NCBI GenBank assembly: GCA_020740775.1
Contig: JAHEWK010000016.1
Coordinates: 248,001-312,000 of the forward strand
Direction of reading: 5' to 3'
DNA: 64,000 bases
DNA from: Ilyonectria destructans
Taxonomy: Eukaryota > Ascomycota > Sordariomycetes > Hypocreales > Nectriaceae
Shown here: positions 22,219-32,481 of the stretch, in pieces
Position numbering within the stretch: the first letter of the stretch is position 1
Layout: every line of letters starts with the position of its first letter
Program-made: the position numbers and the translations under genes
Notes under the pieces: model-generated
What the model was told of the DNA's origin: nothing
The model's input: only the letters and a program-made list of their open reading frames with translations
Database searches by the model: none

Positions 22219-23341
22219 ATGGTCAAAAACGTCGTCATCCTCGGCGCCGGATTTGCCGGTCTGCCGTTGGCCCACAAACTACTCAAGGACACCATCCCTA
22301 AAGTCAAAGATGCCAAACTCATCCTCATTTCGGCGTCTACTCACTTTTATTGGAACATGGCCGCGGTCCGGGCCGTGGTGCCAGATGAGGTCCCTGAGGA
22401 CAAGCTATTCCGCCCAATCAAGGAGGGTTTCGCCAAGTACCCCTCGTCTCAGCTCGAGTTGGTCTTTGGCGAGGCAAAGACAGTTGATATTGATCGGAGT
22501 ATAGTCACCGTCAATGTTGATGGCGACGAGCGGACCATCCCCTATGAGCAGCTGATCCTCGCGACCGGGTCATCTCTGACCACGAACTTGCCCTTGAAAC
22601 AAACACATTGGCTCTACTGAGGCAACCAAGGCAGCACTTCACGATCTCCAAAACAAAATCAACGCTGCGAAGTCGATAGTGGTTGCAGGGGATGGTGTCA
22701 CCGGTGTTGAGACTGTCGGAGAGTTAGCACATGCGTACGGCGGCAAGAAAAATATTACCTTTATCGTCAGGAACGATTACCCCCTCCCTGGCCTATTGCC
22801 TTCTGTGGGCAAGGCCGCCGAGAAGGAGCTCATCAACATGAAGACAAAAATCATCCACAACGCCTCTGTCGCAGAGGTGAAGGACCTGGGGGTGTCCAAG
22901 TCGATCGTTCTCACCAACGGAGATACTATCCCGGCTGATGTCTACTTGCCGCTCTTCGGTGTAAGAGCTAATACCTCGTACTTACCTGCGGGACTTCTCG
23001 ACGACCGTGGAAATGTCAAACTGGATCTGACTCTGCGCGTTACCGGTACCACCAACGTTTGGGGTCTTGGCGACGTAGGTAACGTGGAATCGAAGCAGGC
23101 TATGAAGATCGATCGTCAGGTCACTCACCTGGTTAAGAATCTCGACGCTATCTTCACGGGCAGAGTCGGTAGTCTTCTTGATTACAAGCCATCAGATAAG
23201 ACGATGGTCTTCGTCACAATCGGTAAGAGCAAGGGCACAGGCTAGGTGGGTGGCCTCAAGATCTTCAGCTTGATAGTGTCATCGTTGAAAGGACGGACAT
23301 TGTTCATTGATAACGCCTCAAAGTTGGTAAATGGCTCGTGA
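22219..23341 (+). pseudogene. AIF/AMID-like FAD-dependent oxidoreductase, broken by a frameshift and a stop
   Basis: An otherwise complete pyridine-nucleotide-disulfide-type oxidoreductase of about 373 codons. It starts MVKNVVILGAGFAGLPLAH with the FAD GxGxxG motif, continues with ILATGSS, a second NAD motif VVAGDGVTGVETVGELAH, and the FAD-contacting VWGLGDVGNVE. Two lesions interrupt it. A 1-nt frameshift near 22600-22606 makes the first frame end at a TGA beyond LPLKQ, while IGSTEATKAAL continues in the next frame. A TAG at 23243-23245 follows GKSKGTG, where CAG (Gln) would let the frame run on through VGGLKIFS and FIDNASKLVNGS to TGA at 23339-23341. Homologues are NAD(P)H oxidases of the AIF/AMID group. 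A sequencing error at the frameshift is possible, but two lesions argue for decay. Confidence 0.75.
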
Positions 23342-23821
23342 GTTGGCCTTATCTTGTGGTATATAATTCGAAGTTGGATGCTGTATAGGAGCCATTCTAG
23401 TTGAGCGCAGCTTTTCTCTTTATTTCCTTTCTGTTTTTCCCCGTGCCAATTAACACGGCATCAAATAATGGTAGAGAGGCAAAGGGCGTGCGTGCGTCAA
23501 AGGGAAAGGAGAGAAAAATGCTCTATCTTAATACGTGGGGGGGGCAACGAGCACTGCCATATCAAAATATTCTCTTGCATCTTCTTCGTCTCTGGTATCT
23601 CTGTATCCTCAATGTGCCTTCAAATAACGTCGTGTCTTCACCTTTCCAGAATGTGAACTGCCCGTGACCTCGAATTTGGAGTGATACCAGCAAACTGTAC
23701 GCTGGCAGTCCGCTTCCCGAAAGGAAGTTTCATATATTGGCTATGAACGAATCAAACTTGTGACAAATTGCTCCAACGTCCGGGCTCGCATGCTTTGCCC
23801 TCTTTATGTGATACTGAGCTT

Positions 23822-23824
<3 letters not shown>

Positions 23825-23856
<32 letters not shown>
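23825..23856. repeat. (CA)16 microsatellite
   Basis: Sixteen perfect CA dinucleotides, downstream of the broken AIF-like gene. Confidence 0.97.
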
Positions 23857-23859
<3 letters not shown>

Positions 23860-24372
23860 CTATTACGGTAGGCCATGCCCAAAGGGCTATGAAGCTAAAA
23901 ACACACGCACCTCTCTAGTTCTTCCCTTGATCTCGCCAAGCCTTGTGGATCTCGCCATATTATTTTTGTCCAGCCATCGCTCTTTTTCTTGGTCCCCACG
24001 GAGGCTAGTAGCAAGTAAACTTGAAGCCGAATTCCTCCAAGTGTTTAGATTCCTATTTTTGGCGGCTAAAGCAGTGTCTTCCTTTCATTTTATAAGGACT
24101 TAAAGGTTAGTGTTAGTAGGTTTAACTACATCAAAATCGTTGTGATTAGGGTTCTAGGGAGCATGAAACCCTTATTTAAACCCCTCAGGTTCTTCTATTT
24201 TTGTTTGGAAGAGAGAATATCAGGAGTGCTACTGACACACCCCTATCTGCTAAGACATTTCGGGGGGGGGGATGAAAAGATTAAGGAAAGTAAATCGAGA
24301 AAAGAGCATCGAACATGGGTGTGAACAATCTTCTAAACGCAAGGCCAGCAGTAGCTGCGTCAAGTCTGCTTT

Positions 24373-24495
24373 GTGGTTAGCGAGAGTGTGAAGCCCTCTC
24401 CAGCCACTCCGTTTTTCCCTCTGTCCTATCCCTGGATCATTGCATATGTCTTGTGGACGGTTATCTACAACCTCTTCTTCCATCCCCTCCACAGG
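24373..24495 (+). pseudogene. N-terminal fragment of a cytochrome P450
   Basis: About 41 codons reading PLSYPWIIAYVLWTVIYNLF followed by FHPLHR. This is the hydrophobic anchor and start of the Pro-rich hinge of fungal P450s (usually followed by PGP). The similarity stops after FHPLHR and no downstream P450 domain exists. It directly precedes a scrap of the amidohydrolase N terminus. Confidence 0.6.
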
Positions 24496-24528
24496 TTGTT
24501 GGTTCATAAAAGCTGCCAAGTGGGCATG

Positions 24529-24558
24529 GGCCTGCCGGAGCAATGCCCTGGTGAGTTG
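24529..24558 (-). pseudogene. 30-bp duplicate of the amidohydrolase N terminus
   Basis: Matches 28 of 30 bases of 29008-29037 in the same orientation. That segment encodes QLTRALLWQA at the start of the intact amidohydrolase about 4.5 kb away. It is the only part of that gene recognisable here. Confidence 0.5.
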
Positions 24559-25001
24559 GCGGCGTAATGTATTGACGAGGAAATCTCTTGAGGGCGTTTA
24601 GGGGCAGCTCGATGGGTAGTTACGCGAGCAGCTGAGTTGAGGATCGTGGGTATCAGGTCCTCGGGACAGGGGCCGTGACGGATAGTTTTGTAGGCTGATA
24701 ATTGCTGCTTGCGCAGTTGTCTGTTGGAAGAACTGAGAGGTTCCCCTTAACTCAGGGTAGCGAAAAGAACTACTAGTATTTTAACTAGTAGTAAAAAACT
24801 AGTAGTTTTCTAGTTATTAGTTATGGAATCTTTTAATTAGGCTAGTAGTTAGTTAAAAGTTTTTTTAACTAGCCTAGTTTTAGTTAGTTAATTAGTTAAA
24901 AGTTTTAACTAGTAGTTAATTTTAAATTAGTAGTTAATTTTAAATTAGTAGTTAATTTTTAACTTTTCTAATATAATTAAATCTTTCTTAAATAGACTAT
25001 T

Positions 25002-25104
25002 AAGAGGTTAGAGTGCCCTAGTATATATATACCCAGAGGGGGGACTAGAAGCTTAATAGTAAAAAGAAAATACTAATAATAATATTAATAATATAGACTA
25101 TATA
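25002..25104. repeat. Dispersed repeat shared with 37187-37288 (AT-shifted copy)
   Basis: Aligns end to end with 37187-37288. Both contain AGAGGGGGGACTAGAAGCTTAA. Most differences are transitions, and most put T here against C (or A against G) in the other copy, e.g. ATATATATACC against ACATACATACC. Confidence 0.8.
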
Positions 25105-25204
25105 CCCAGTCTATTTAAAGGTTAATAGTTACTTAAATAGACTAAAGTTTCTAGTCCAACTAGTTACCTTTTTTAATACCTTAATAAGCTATAGGAATAG
25201 CTAT

Positions 25205-25335
25205 ATCTTAAAAAAGCTAGATCTACTGGAAAAGCTAGATTTTAAAAAAGCTAGATCTACTGGAAAAGCTAGATTTTAAAAAAGCTAGATCTACTGGAAA
25301 AGCTAGATCTGCTGGAAAAGCTAGATCTTAAAAAA
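25205..25335. repeat. Tandem repeat inside the AT-rich island
   Basis: Alternating AAAAAAGCTAGATCTACTGG and AAAAGCTAGATTTT-like units repeat about three and a half times, with a period near 34-36 bp. Confidence 0.75.
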
Positions 25336-26299
25336 GGCAAAATTATAATAGATATAAAAGATCTGCAGGCCTTACCTTTTATATTCCAGCTATTCTTATA
25401 TCCTTATATACCTTAACTAACTGCTATTCCAATAGAATAAGATATCTCTCTCTTTCTATCTTAGAGTGCAGACTGATAAAATCTATTCCAATTATCGCTA
25501 TATCTCTTAAATAGACTATATATTTAAAATTATAGAGGAATATTATTTTGCCCTTTTTAAGATCTAGCCTTGTCAGTAGATTCAGCCTTTTCAGTAAATC
25601 TAGCTTTTTTAAGATTCAGTTATTTTCTATAGCTATAATTTATAGATATAATTTAAAAAGATATTTCTCTTATTTTTAAGAAATATATTGAAAATAAGTT
25701 ATAGAGTAGTTAAGAATATTTATCTTATTTTAAAGTTTAAAATTCCAATTGAAATATATAAGGGTAAATAAGCACTACTAACCTAAATAAAAGGTAGTTA
25801 CTACAGTATATTTACAGAATTAATAGTACTATATTTTCTTAAGAAATTAATTAGAATATTAAGAAAAGTAATAGTATGTCTTCACATTAATATGGGAAAG
25901 CAATATACGCAGGTCCGACCAATTAGTCTCTCAATTGGTTCTGTAATCTCTGTCTCCTCCTAAGGAATTCCGCGGCGGGAAGCCCCTGATATTTCCCCGG
26001 GATTTCCCTGGGTTACATACGGGACTGCATATAACTCCCTCGGGCCCTGACCGGGCCCGTCTCCGGCTCTATCTACAGCCAAGGGCTGCTACAAGCCGCG
26101 AGGAACTACTAAAAAGTCTAATAAGTATATACTAAATAAATAAATAAATAAATAGAAATCTAATAAATTCTAAATATAATCCTTATAAATACTATCTATA
26201 TTTTAGTATCTTAATATATCTTTTCTGTATATTAAATAGTCTCAATTTATATTATATTTATTTCCAATTATTAAGTAATTACTTAACTTATTAATTACT

Positions 26300-26385
26300 T
26301 AACTTATTAACTACTAGTAACTAATTAACTACTAGTAACTAATTAACTACTAGTAACTAATTAACTACTAGTAACTAATTTACTA
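26300..26385. repeat. 18-bp tandem repeat
   Basis: About four copies of TAACTAATTAACTACTAG, at the right end of the AT-rich island. Confidence 0.8.
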
Positions 26386-27404
26386 CCCTACCTCAACTTC
26401 AGGATTAAGATTGAAGTTTGAAATCCTTAATGGGATCACTCAAATATATCAGGCCCTTTAGGGCCTTATATCTTGATGATAATAACTTAGCCAAGAATGA
26501 TTACAATCACTACAATCACTACCTTTTGCCAACTGCACTCGGCATCCCTGCGCGACACAACAACACTGTTACCGCCTCCATCGCTTCCCAACAACGCAGC
26601 AAAGCCAATTGAGAACCTGGGCAGAAGCGGAAACTTCCAAAAACGAAGTATCGCTACACGTCACGATGGGGCTCGGGAAGGCCGGCTCTTGGCATGCGGA
26701 GATGAGGCGGACCAGGAACCGCCGGCGCGATAGTTTTGTACCACCATCTCCGCCGTCCCGCCATCTCCGCTGTTCCGCCAATGGTCCAGCCAGTCACTTC
26801 CTGAAACCGCATGAAAAAAACAATTGCTGTTGGATATGTGGTATGTACTTTTGAGCACACGTCAGGGTGAATGTAGCAGATGATTATTGGATATGCAATC
26901 AAGAGGACGTTCAAGTTCATTCACGGTTAACGTAATTCTTATGAGGCTAGTGATTTTATTGTTGATAATGAAGTTGCCTTGGGCGGGGACAGTTCGTTGG
27001 CTTTGCCCGCATATACATCGTTAAAGCCGGACGAGCACATCCCATTTACTCGTCAATCCGATTAGCCTCACAAGATGCGCCTAGCTATAGGAGTCCTTTT
27101 CAGCTAGGGAGTCCTCCCCGCATGCAAATCCGCAAAGATATTCCTCTCCCACGTTGTCAGTCAATCCGTTTGTCGTCCCGACTCATCGATCCGAATAGAA
27201 ACCGCCTCGCTGATAGCGTCATATCGCGCAACAAGGCCAAGGTGTCCTCTTCAAAGTGAAAATGGCATTTCGCTGGGTTGAGAGAGCCAGGCTCAGTAAA
27301 GTCTTTTTCTAAGTAAGCTCTGCCCTATCTTAACAAAGACTAGCTTTATTTTGCTAATAAGGCTTTGCTAGTCTCTAGGCTACTAAATCCGGAAACCAGG
27401 CTAA

Positions 27405-29052
27405 TTAAAGGCTCAACCAGTTGGGCCCGTATCCAGTTCCGTTCCCGCGCTCAACGTCAGCCACTGGCGCATACCCTAGCGGCGCACCGAATATGGATTT
27501 CTCTCCTGGCTTAGATATCGGCAAAGGGGTATTGATCATAATATCTTGGATCCTCCTTGCACTCTTGAGGAAGCGCTTCTTAACGGCCTGATAGTTCGGT
27601 GCGGTCAATGCGCGGTTTCGCTTCACAAAGCGGCCGTCAACGAGTACGTGTTCGATATCCGCTACGCTGGCGTGCAAGATAACGGCAGCTACGGGATCGA
27701 CCCAGCCGAGAAGCCCGGGGCTGGTGCCATCCCAGACAACAAGGTCTGCCTTCGCACCAGGTGCGATGATGCCAAGGTCTGGCCTGCGTAGAGCGAGGCC
27801 GCCGGACCGCGTGGCGAGGTAGAAGGCCTGGTTAACCGACATGGGGTTGTTGATTGGGATCTGCCAGGCGTCGGAGGAGGTGGTGTAAAAGACGGCGCGC
27901 ACACGCTGCAACCACATACGAGCTTGGGTAAGAATGTCGGTGGAGTAGGTAAAATGCGCATCTATGCCAAGTGAAGCCTGCTCAAGAGCGAGATGGGAGG
28001 TGGGATGTAGGTGGCCGTAGTGCATCTCGGACTCGGGTGTGATAGATATGTATTGGTTGGTACGCCGTAGAAGTTCGTATTGTCGCGCACTTATATAGCT
28101 GCCATGAGAGATGACAACAGGAACAGAGGTGTTGAGGAGACCCAATCTGTCAAGAAGCTCGGGGTCATTTCCTGCTGCACACAACTAGTCAGCAATATCG
28201 CAATAGAGACCTAGATGGACTAAGCGTACAATCCCACGGCCCGGCCATAAAGTGGGTTGTGAGTGCTGAGATATTGTATTCCCTGTGAGGGCAATCACGT
28301 CAGTGGGAGTAAAGAATATGAATGGATGTGAAGGCATACCTCGTCAACGGAACAATAAGATTAGCCTTGTCGGAGTAGAAAGCATCATATGCTATGCCGA
28401 GCGTGGTGGGCGTCCCATCGAAGGTTGCGTCATTAGCGATATCCTTAAAGTTGGCAATCTGTTCATCAATAGTGTAATTCTGAAGATCCTGGAACGCATA
28501 CGCCCAAAATACTCGCGCACCGCTGTCGATGCTGGCTTGTAGGCCAGCCTTGGAGGTTTCATTGGACCACGTGTGATGGGCGTGGTCAAGCATGGTAGTA
28601 ACGCCAGCGTTGAGAGCCTCGTAGAGGCCGGTGAGCTGGCTTATGTAGACATCATCAGGGGTGAATCTGCCCTCAGAGCTAAACGAGCTATAACGACCGA
28701 GATACTCCCATAAACTGACATTGGAGCGAAGGGTACGATAGACTGTCTGCCAGCCGTGTCGGTGAGTGTCAATGAAGCCAGGAGTGATGATCTTATCAGT
28801 AACATCGATAACCTCAGGCGAGGTCTGGTTTTCTGATAGAATGGCGATATTGTCGGGCTCTTCACCCGCAGCGTAGACGGCTGTAATGTAACTGTCTGTG
28901 ACCACAAGGGTGCCGTTTCTTATGACGTTGATGGACTCTGTTGTGCTATTCCAACCAACAATAGTGCCGCCTCGTAAAACAAACGAGGAAGATACAAGGC
29001 AAATGCAGGCCTGCCAGAGCAATGCCCTAGTGAGTTGACGTTTTAAGGTCAT
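27405..29052 (-). CDS. Amidohydrolase of the cytosine deaminase/chlorohydrolase type, probably secreted or membrane-inserted
   Basis: Exons 28340-29052, 28230-28282 and 27405-28174 give 511 residues; both introns are GT-AG and phases fit. The N terminus (RALLWQACICLVSSSFVL) is hydrophobic and looks like a signal peptide or anchor, unusual for this mostly cytosolic family. The metal-dependent hydrolase core follows: TPGFIDTHRHGWQ with the HxH pair at His97 and His99, MLDHAHHTW, VISHGSYIS, and GAKADLVVWDG near the C terminus. The family deaminates or dechlorinates heterocycles using one or two divalent metals; the substrate is unknown. Several Asn-X-Ser/Thr sites (NVS, NYT, NTS) suit a secreted glycoprotein. 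The upstream ORF extension to 29322 is ignored because the signal-like sequence begins at 29052. Confidence 0.85.
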
Positions 29053-29642
29053 GATGAGAATCTTGTTGACGAAGTTAGGTGTGGCTGAGCTGAAGAAGAT
29101 GCGTGTGATGGAGTTCTCTGGGGATTGCGCCGCGGCGGATGGATTTATATGCCGATGTTCCATATTGGCACCCCCTTTTCCACTGCCCACTCCTCTCATC
29201 AAGGGGATATATATGCCGAAAGAGACTTTGGGTTGATGGAGCTGGAGCGGGGAAAGATATGACGAAGGTGGAAATATACCTGCCTTCCTAGTTAGCTCCC
29301 CAGAACACATATCTTGTGACATAGATAGTTAACTATTGGCCCTATGAGGTTAGTCCTCCCGGGCATAATAAATTTCATTCCTTCATTGATAGCTGATTAT
29401 CTGTTGGATTGACCCCTCGTGTGGCGGCATGAGACCCGAATTTGCATAAACCTCTGATACACAGATATCCTAGCCTTAGTCAGATGACTAGAAAACCGCT
29501 CTCGAGAGAAGAGGGGGCCGGGAGGCATCCTTGAAAATACAATTATCCTTGGGCTCCACATCGTATTGAACATTTTCCCTTTGATCGAATGTGCCGTCCG
29601 CTATCCAACACTATCATATAATGTCTGCGCCTCCTTTACCCG

Positions 29643-29737
29643 TAATTTCCGCCAACTCCACGCGCTCTCGCGGAGCTTTTCAAGGACCCGCGACCCAAAT
29701 CTCCGCCAGTCGGTGCCCCAAAACATGTCAGAATCTT
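29643..29737 (+). repeat. Dispersed repeat, copy B
   Basis: Inverted relative to 21783-21864, sharing AATTTCCGCCAACTCC and CGACCCAAATCTCC. It has small insertions compared with copy A. Confidence 0.65.
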
Positions 29738-30559
29738 GGGGGAACATAGGTTCTAGCCCACTGATGTGGAGATGGCTGCTATATTGGAAGGATCTTTTGC
29801 AAGTGAGTCTCTGCGATGCCCCTGAAGCATTTTATAAGCGTCTTTCTTGCGAATTCTTACTGTCAAACTACTTTAGCTGGCCGTAATAGCGTTAAGACAA
29901 GACTTTTGTTCATGGCGCAAGCTATCCGCATAGTGGTATACGGATCTAGATCTGGTCCCGAAGAGATTGTAGAAGTGCTTCTTGAGATATTGGCAACCGG
30001 ACTGGCGGGCTCATGGATGCGACACCAGGTCGGTGGCAAATGTAGCCTCCGCATGATCGGATCCTTATATGGTCCGGGCGTTGGGAATTTTAGGTATAGA
30101 ATATAGGGTGTGGAAAGCCGGCGTCTGCCACCACTCGGTCCCTCGGAGGAGTTTACGCCCCGAGAATAGGCTTGGCTCGCTGGCCATAACCTGGTCAGTG
30201 GCTAGGACACTTCTGGGGTCCTTGTGCGAGTTATCGCTAAGAAGAAACTGAGGTAGTTGGAACGATTATAGCCTATGTGATAATTGGATAAGGTTGCGGC
30301 AAATCAAGCTATTTTGAGGTGTATCTGTTTGCAACCATTCCAGATTTGGAAGGTTTTTGGGCCATAATGCGGATTGCTACATGTGATTTTATCAATAGCT
30401 AGTTGAAGCCAAAGACTCCGAAGGCTCCGGAGCCTCTCGGCTGTCCGAGGTCATCCGAGGTCATCATCAGTCTTTTAATCTATGGGACTGACCCAAGGGA
30501 CCCTCTCTTAGATAGGAAGAATATCAAGAGTTTCTCGCACACATGATCAATTCCATCCA
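29738..30559. other. Intergenic stretch without recognisable gene
   Basis: Only short ORFs in mixed frames. The right half has an ACTCCGAAGGCTCCGGAGCC palindrome-like word near 30417-30436. I see nothing else. Confidence 0.5.
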
Positions 30560-31228
30560 CTAGATGCAACACCAAATGTCTTTCCCAAGACCGTTAGCAG
30601 TCGTACCGTAGACGGTGATAACCGTAATAGGCACGATAGTAATCATCGCTACCAATGCTAGCCAAATCATCCAAGCCGAGGTCGAGACTCGGGATAAAGA
30701 TCTTGTGTACGAACCAAATAACGACGAAGACTCTTGTGATGGAGGCAAGGGTGATGGACCTAATGATATACTTCCCTGAGCGGTCTCTCGTCGGTGAGTC
30801 GCAGTAGGCTAAGCTAGTGTTCTGGATTGCTGTGGGAGGTTTGCCGCCAATATCCATCGCATACAAAGTCTCAAGAGATTCGTCACATACTTAGAGTCTC
30901 GGGTATTGTGCAGTTACCAGCTACGCAACCCATCAAGGTCTGTTGGAACTGCTCGTTAGTGCAAATGCATGTCGGGTCGGCAGGGGTGTAAAAATCCGCT
31001 CGGAAAACGCGGTCGATACATATTGTCTGGATTCGAGCCGTCAATGATCTCTGCCGCAAATTGACAATCATCCAAACGGCCGTGGCACCGGACCACAACC
31101 GGACATGTTCGAGAACTTACTGCGCAGCCGGGGACGCCAGGTAGACTTGAGAAGGAACCCTCGGCACGGATACGCGACGAGACCACGAGGAAGAGGGAAA
31201 CAAGAATAAGGCAGTGCAAGGCATCCAT
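30560..31228 (-). pseudogene. 5' part of a CFEM-domain PTH11-like receptor gene, truncated
   Basis: Exon 1 (31121-31228) gives a signal peptide and LPGVPGCA. After an intron ending near 31027, exon 2 (30891-31026) reads TICIDRVF, DPTCICTNEQFQ, GCVAGNCTIPETL, the remaining CFEM cysteines. Exon 3 from about 30829 reads NTSLAYCDSPTRDRSGKYII and the first transmembrane helix, then SLDLGLDDLA. The frame shifts by one near 30665. The next frame carries on with ALVAMITIVPITVITVYG and TANGLGKDIW and then stops at TAG 30560-30562. Full PTH11-type receptors have seven helices; only about two remain. CFEM-GPCRs sense surface or host cues in plant-pathogenic fungi. The gene looks dead. Confidence 0.7.
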
Positions 31229-31951
31229 TGCCGCCCACTGGATTTAGGTTTGAAGCTGGACAGGCGATGATCATGCAGGTCAGTCAACAGGAGTGAGGAA
31301 TTGGGAGAGTTAAAGGCAGCAAAAGGCTTCAATCCCGGGGAACCCCAGGTCGCCAGGATAGACCCCATAACCGGAGTAATTGCTGGATGGCGCGACAGGG
31401 TGCCATGGAGCCGTTCAAAAGCGGCGAATTTTAATTTGAAAAGACGCCTTGTTCCGCCACAAAGTCAATGCGCAGGTTAGCTATGCAGCCATGTCAGAAG
31501 TGACGACTTTTCGTGCCAAGAAATGCCTCGGTTGCTCAATAAAGTGGGAGAAGTAACTCAAAGGCAGTGTTTACAGCTTCGCGGTGCTTCCTCTGTGCTA
31601 ATACCGGCTTCGTGATTACTGGTATGCTATTTGGTGGAAAGAAGCCGGCTTTTTTGAATCTTGATATAATGTTATCTGTGCTGAAGCTGATGTTGAAGAT
31701 CCTTTGGAAGGCAGAGACGAAATTGAGGCGGGTAAAGGCGAGGTTTCCTTCCTGAAGAGACTTCCGAATAGCCGCTTGGTGTGTGTGTTTTAACGGATGA
31801 AAGACTCTAATGTCTCTTGGCTGTATGATGTAGGTTGAACGTGGTGGCAGTATGTCGATTAAGATGCCAAATTGGATGTAATATTCGATGAATTTCAAGG
31901 ATGAGTGCTCTATGAAGGTGTTAATAACTAGAAGCTGCTATATTCTTTTAT

Positions 31952-32250
31952 TGTTAGAATCATAGTTAAGCAGCTTGTTGATTTGAACTTCAGTAATATT
32001 GTTAACGTACTTCCAGTCATCACATCTAAACTAGTCATTCAATACGACCCTGAGTCTTGAGGCTTGTGCTAACTTCATCCAGGAAACCCCGTTAAATTAG
32101 TAAAGCCAGTTAAATATGACTTCGGTGTTACTGAAGATGCTGTCTGTCTGTACAAACCGCATGTTTCGTCAGCTTCGATAGAGGAAAAATTTGCGTAGGA
32201 AAAGACTTGAAGATAAGTCAGGGAGGAATAGAGTCTCCTGCTGTCTAACA
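31952..32250 (+). repeat. Candidate LTR (copia-like) inserted in the Fot1 remnant
   Basis: A 299-bp segment starts TGTTAGA and ends TCTAACA, a 7-bp perfect inverted end pair with TG...CA. It is followed at once by TTCTTTCTATCAGAGGC, which resembles the half-tRNA-Met primer site (TATCAGAG) of copia elements. It splits the transposase. No partner LTR was found. Confidence 0.4.
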
Positions 32251-32299
32251 TTCTTTCTATCAGAGGCAAGTCAACCGTGATTGCCCTCGCCTCTCGTGG

Positions 32300-32481
32300 T
32301 GTAACGGGCTAGGCACTGCTGGACAAGACAGTACCTTATCCTCTTACCAATCTGAGCACTGTTGCTCTAGTGACGACTTGGTCTATTTTGTGGAAGGATT
32401 TTCTGCCCCTTTCTCTTTCTTTCTTTCTTCTTTCCTCAGCTCGAATGTAAAACGCATGAGGACTATATAGCTGTAATTACA
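32300..32481 (+). repeat. Candidate second LTR-like segment
   Basis: Starts TGTAACGGGCTAGGC and ends TGTAATTACA, 182 bp, with TATATAG near its end. The start resembles the LTR start at 4451 for only about nine bases. Flanks show no target-site duplication, so this is weak. Confidence 0.25.

Larger units (their letters stand above)
24760..26400. other. AT-rich island with an embedded GC-rich block
   Basis: The stretches 24760-25905 and 26105-26400 are extremely AT-rich, full of stops in all frames, with repeated TTAACTAGTAGTT-like words. Between them, about 25910-26105, is a sharply bounded GC-rich block with GGGCCCTGACCGGGCCCG-like sequence and no ORF. The composition is what RIP leaves on repeats. 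Nothing codes here. Confidence 0.8.

Noticed and set aside
22590..22620. Intron to explain the AIF-like frame change
   Set aside because: No GT...AG pair of plausible length joins LPLK to GSTEATK; the coding text is continuous apart from one base, and a second lesion (TAG) lies downstream.
32255..32360. Possible tRNA gene (GTGGTGTAACGGGCTAGGCAC resembles a D-arm/A box)
   Set aside because: No pairing acceptor stem, no B box GGTTCGANTCC, and no anticodon stem could be formed on either strand.
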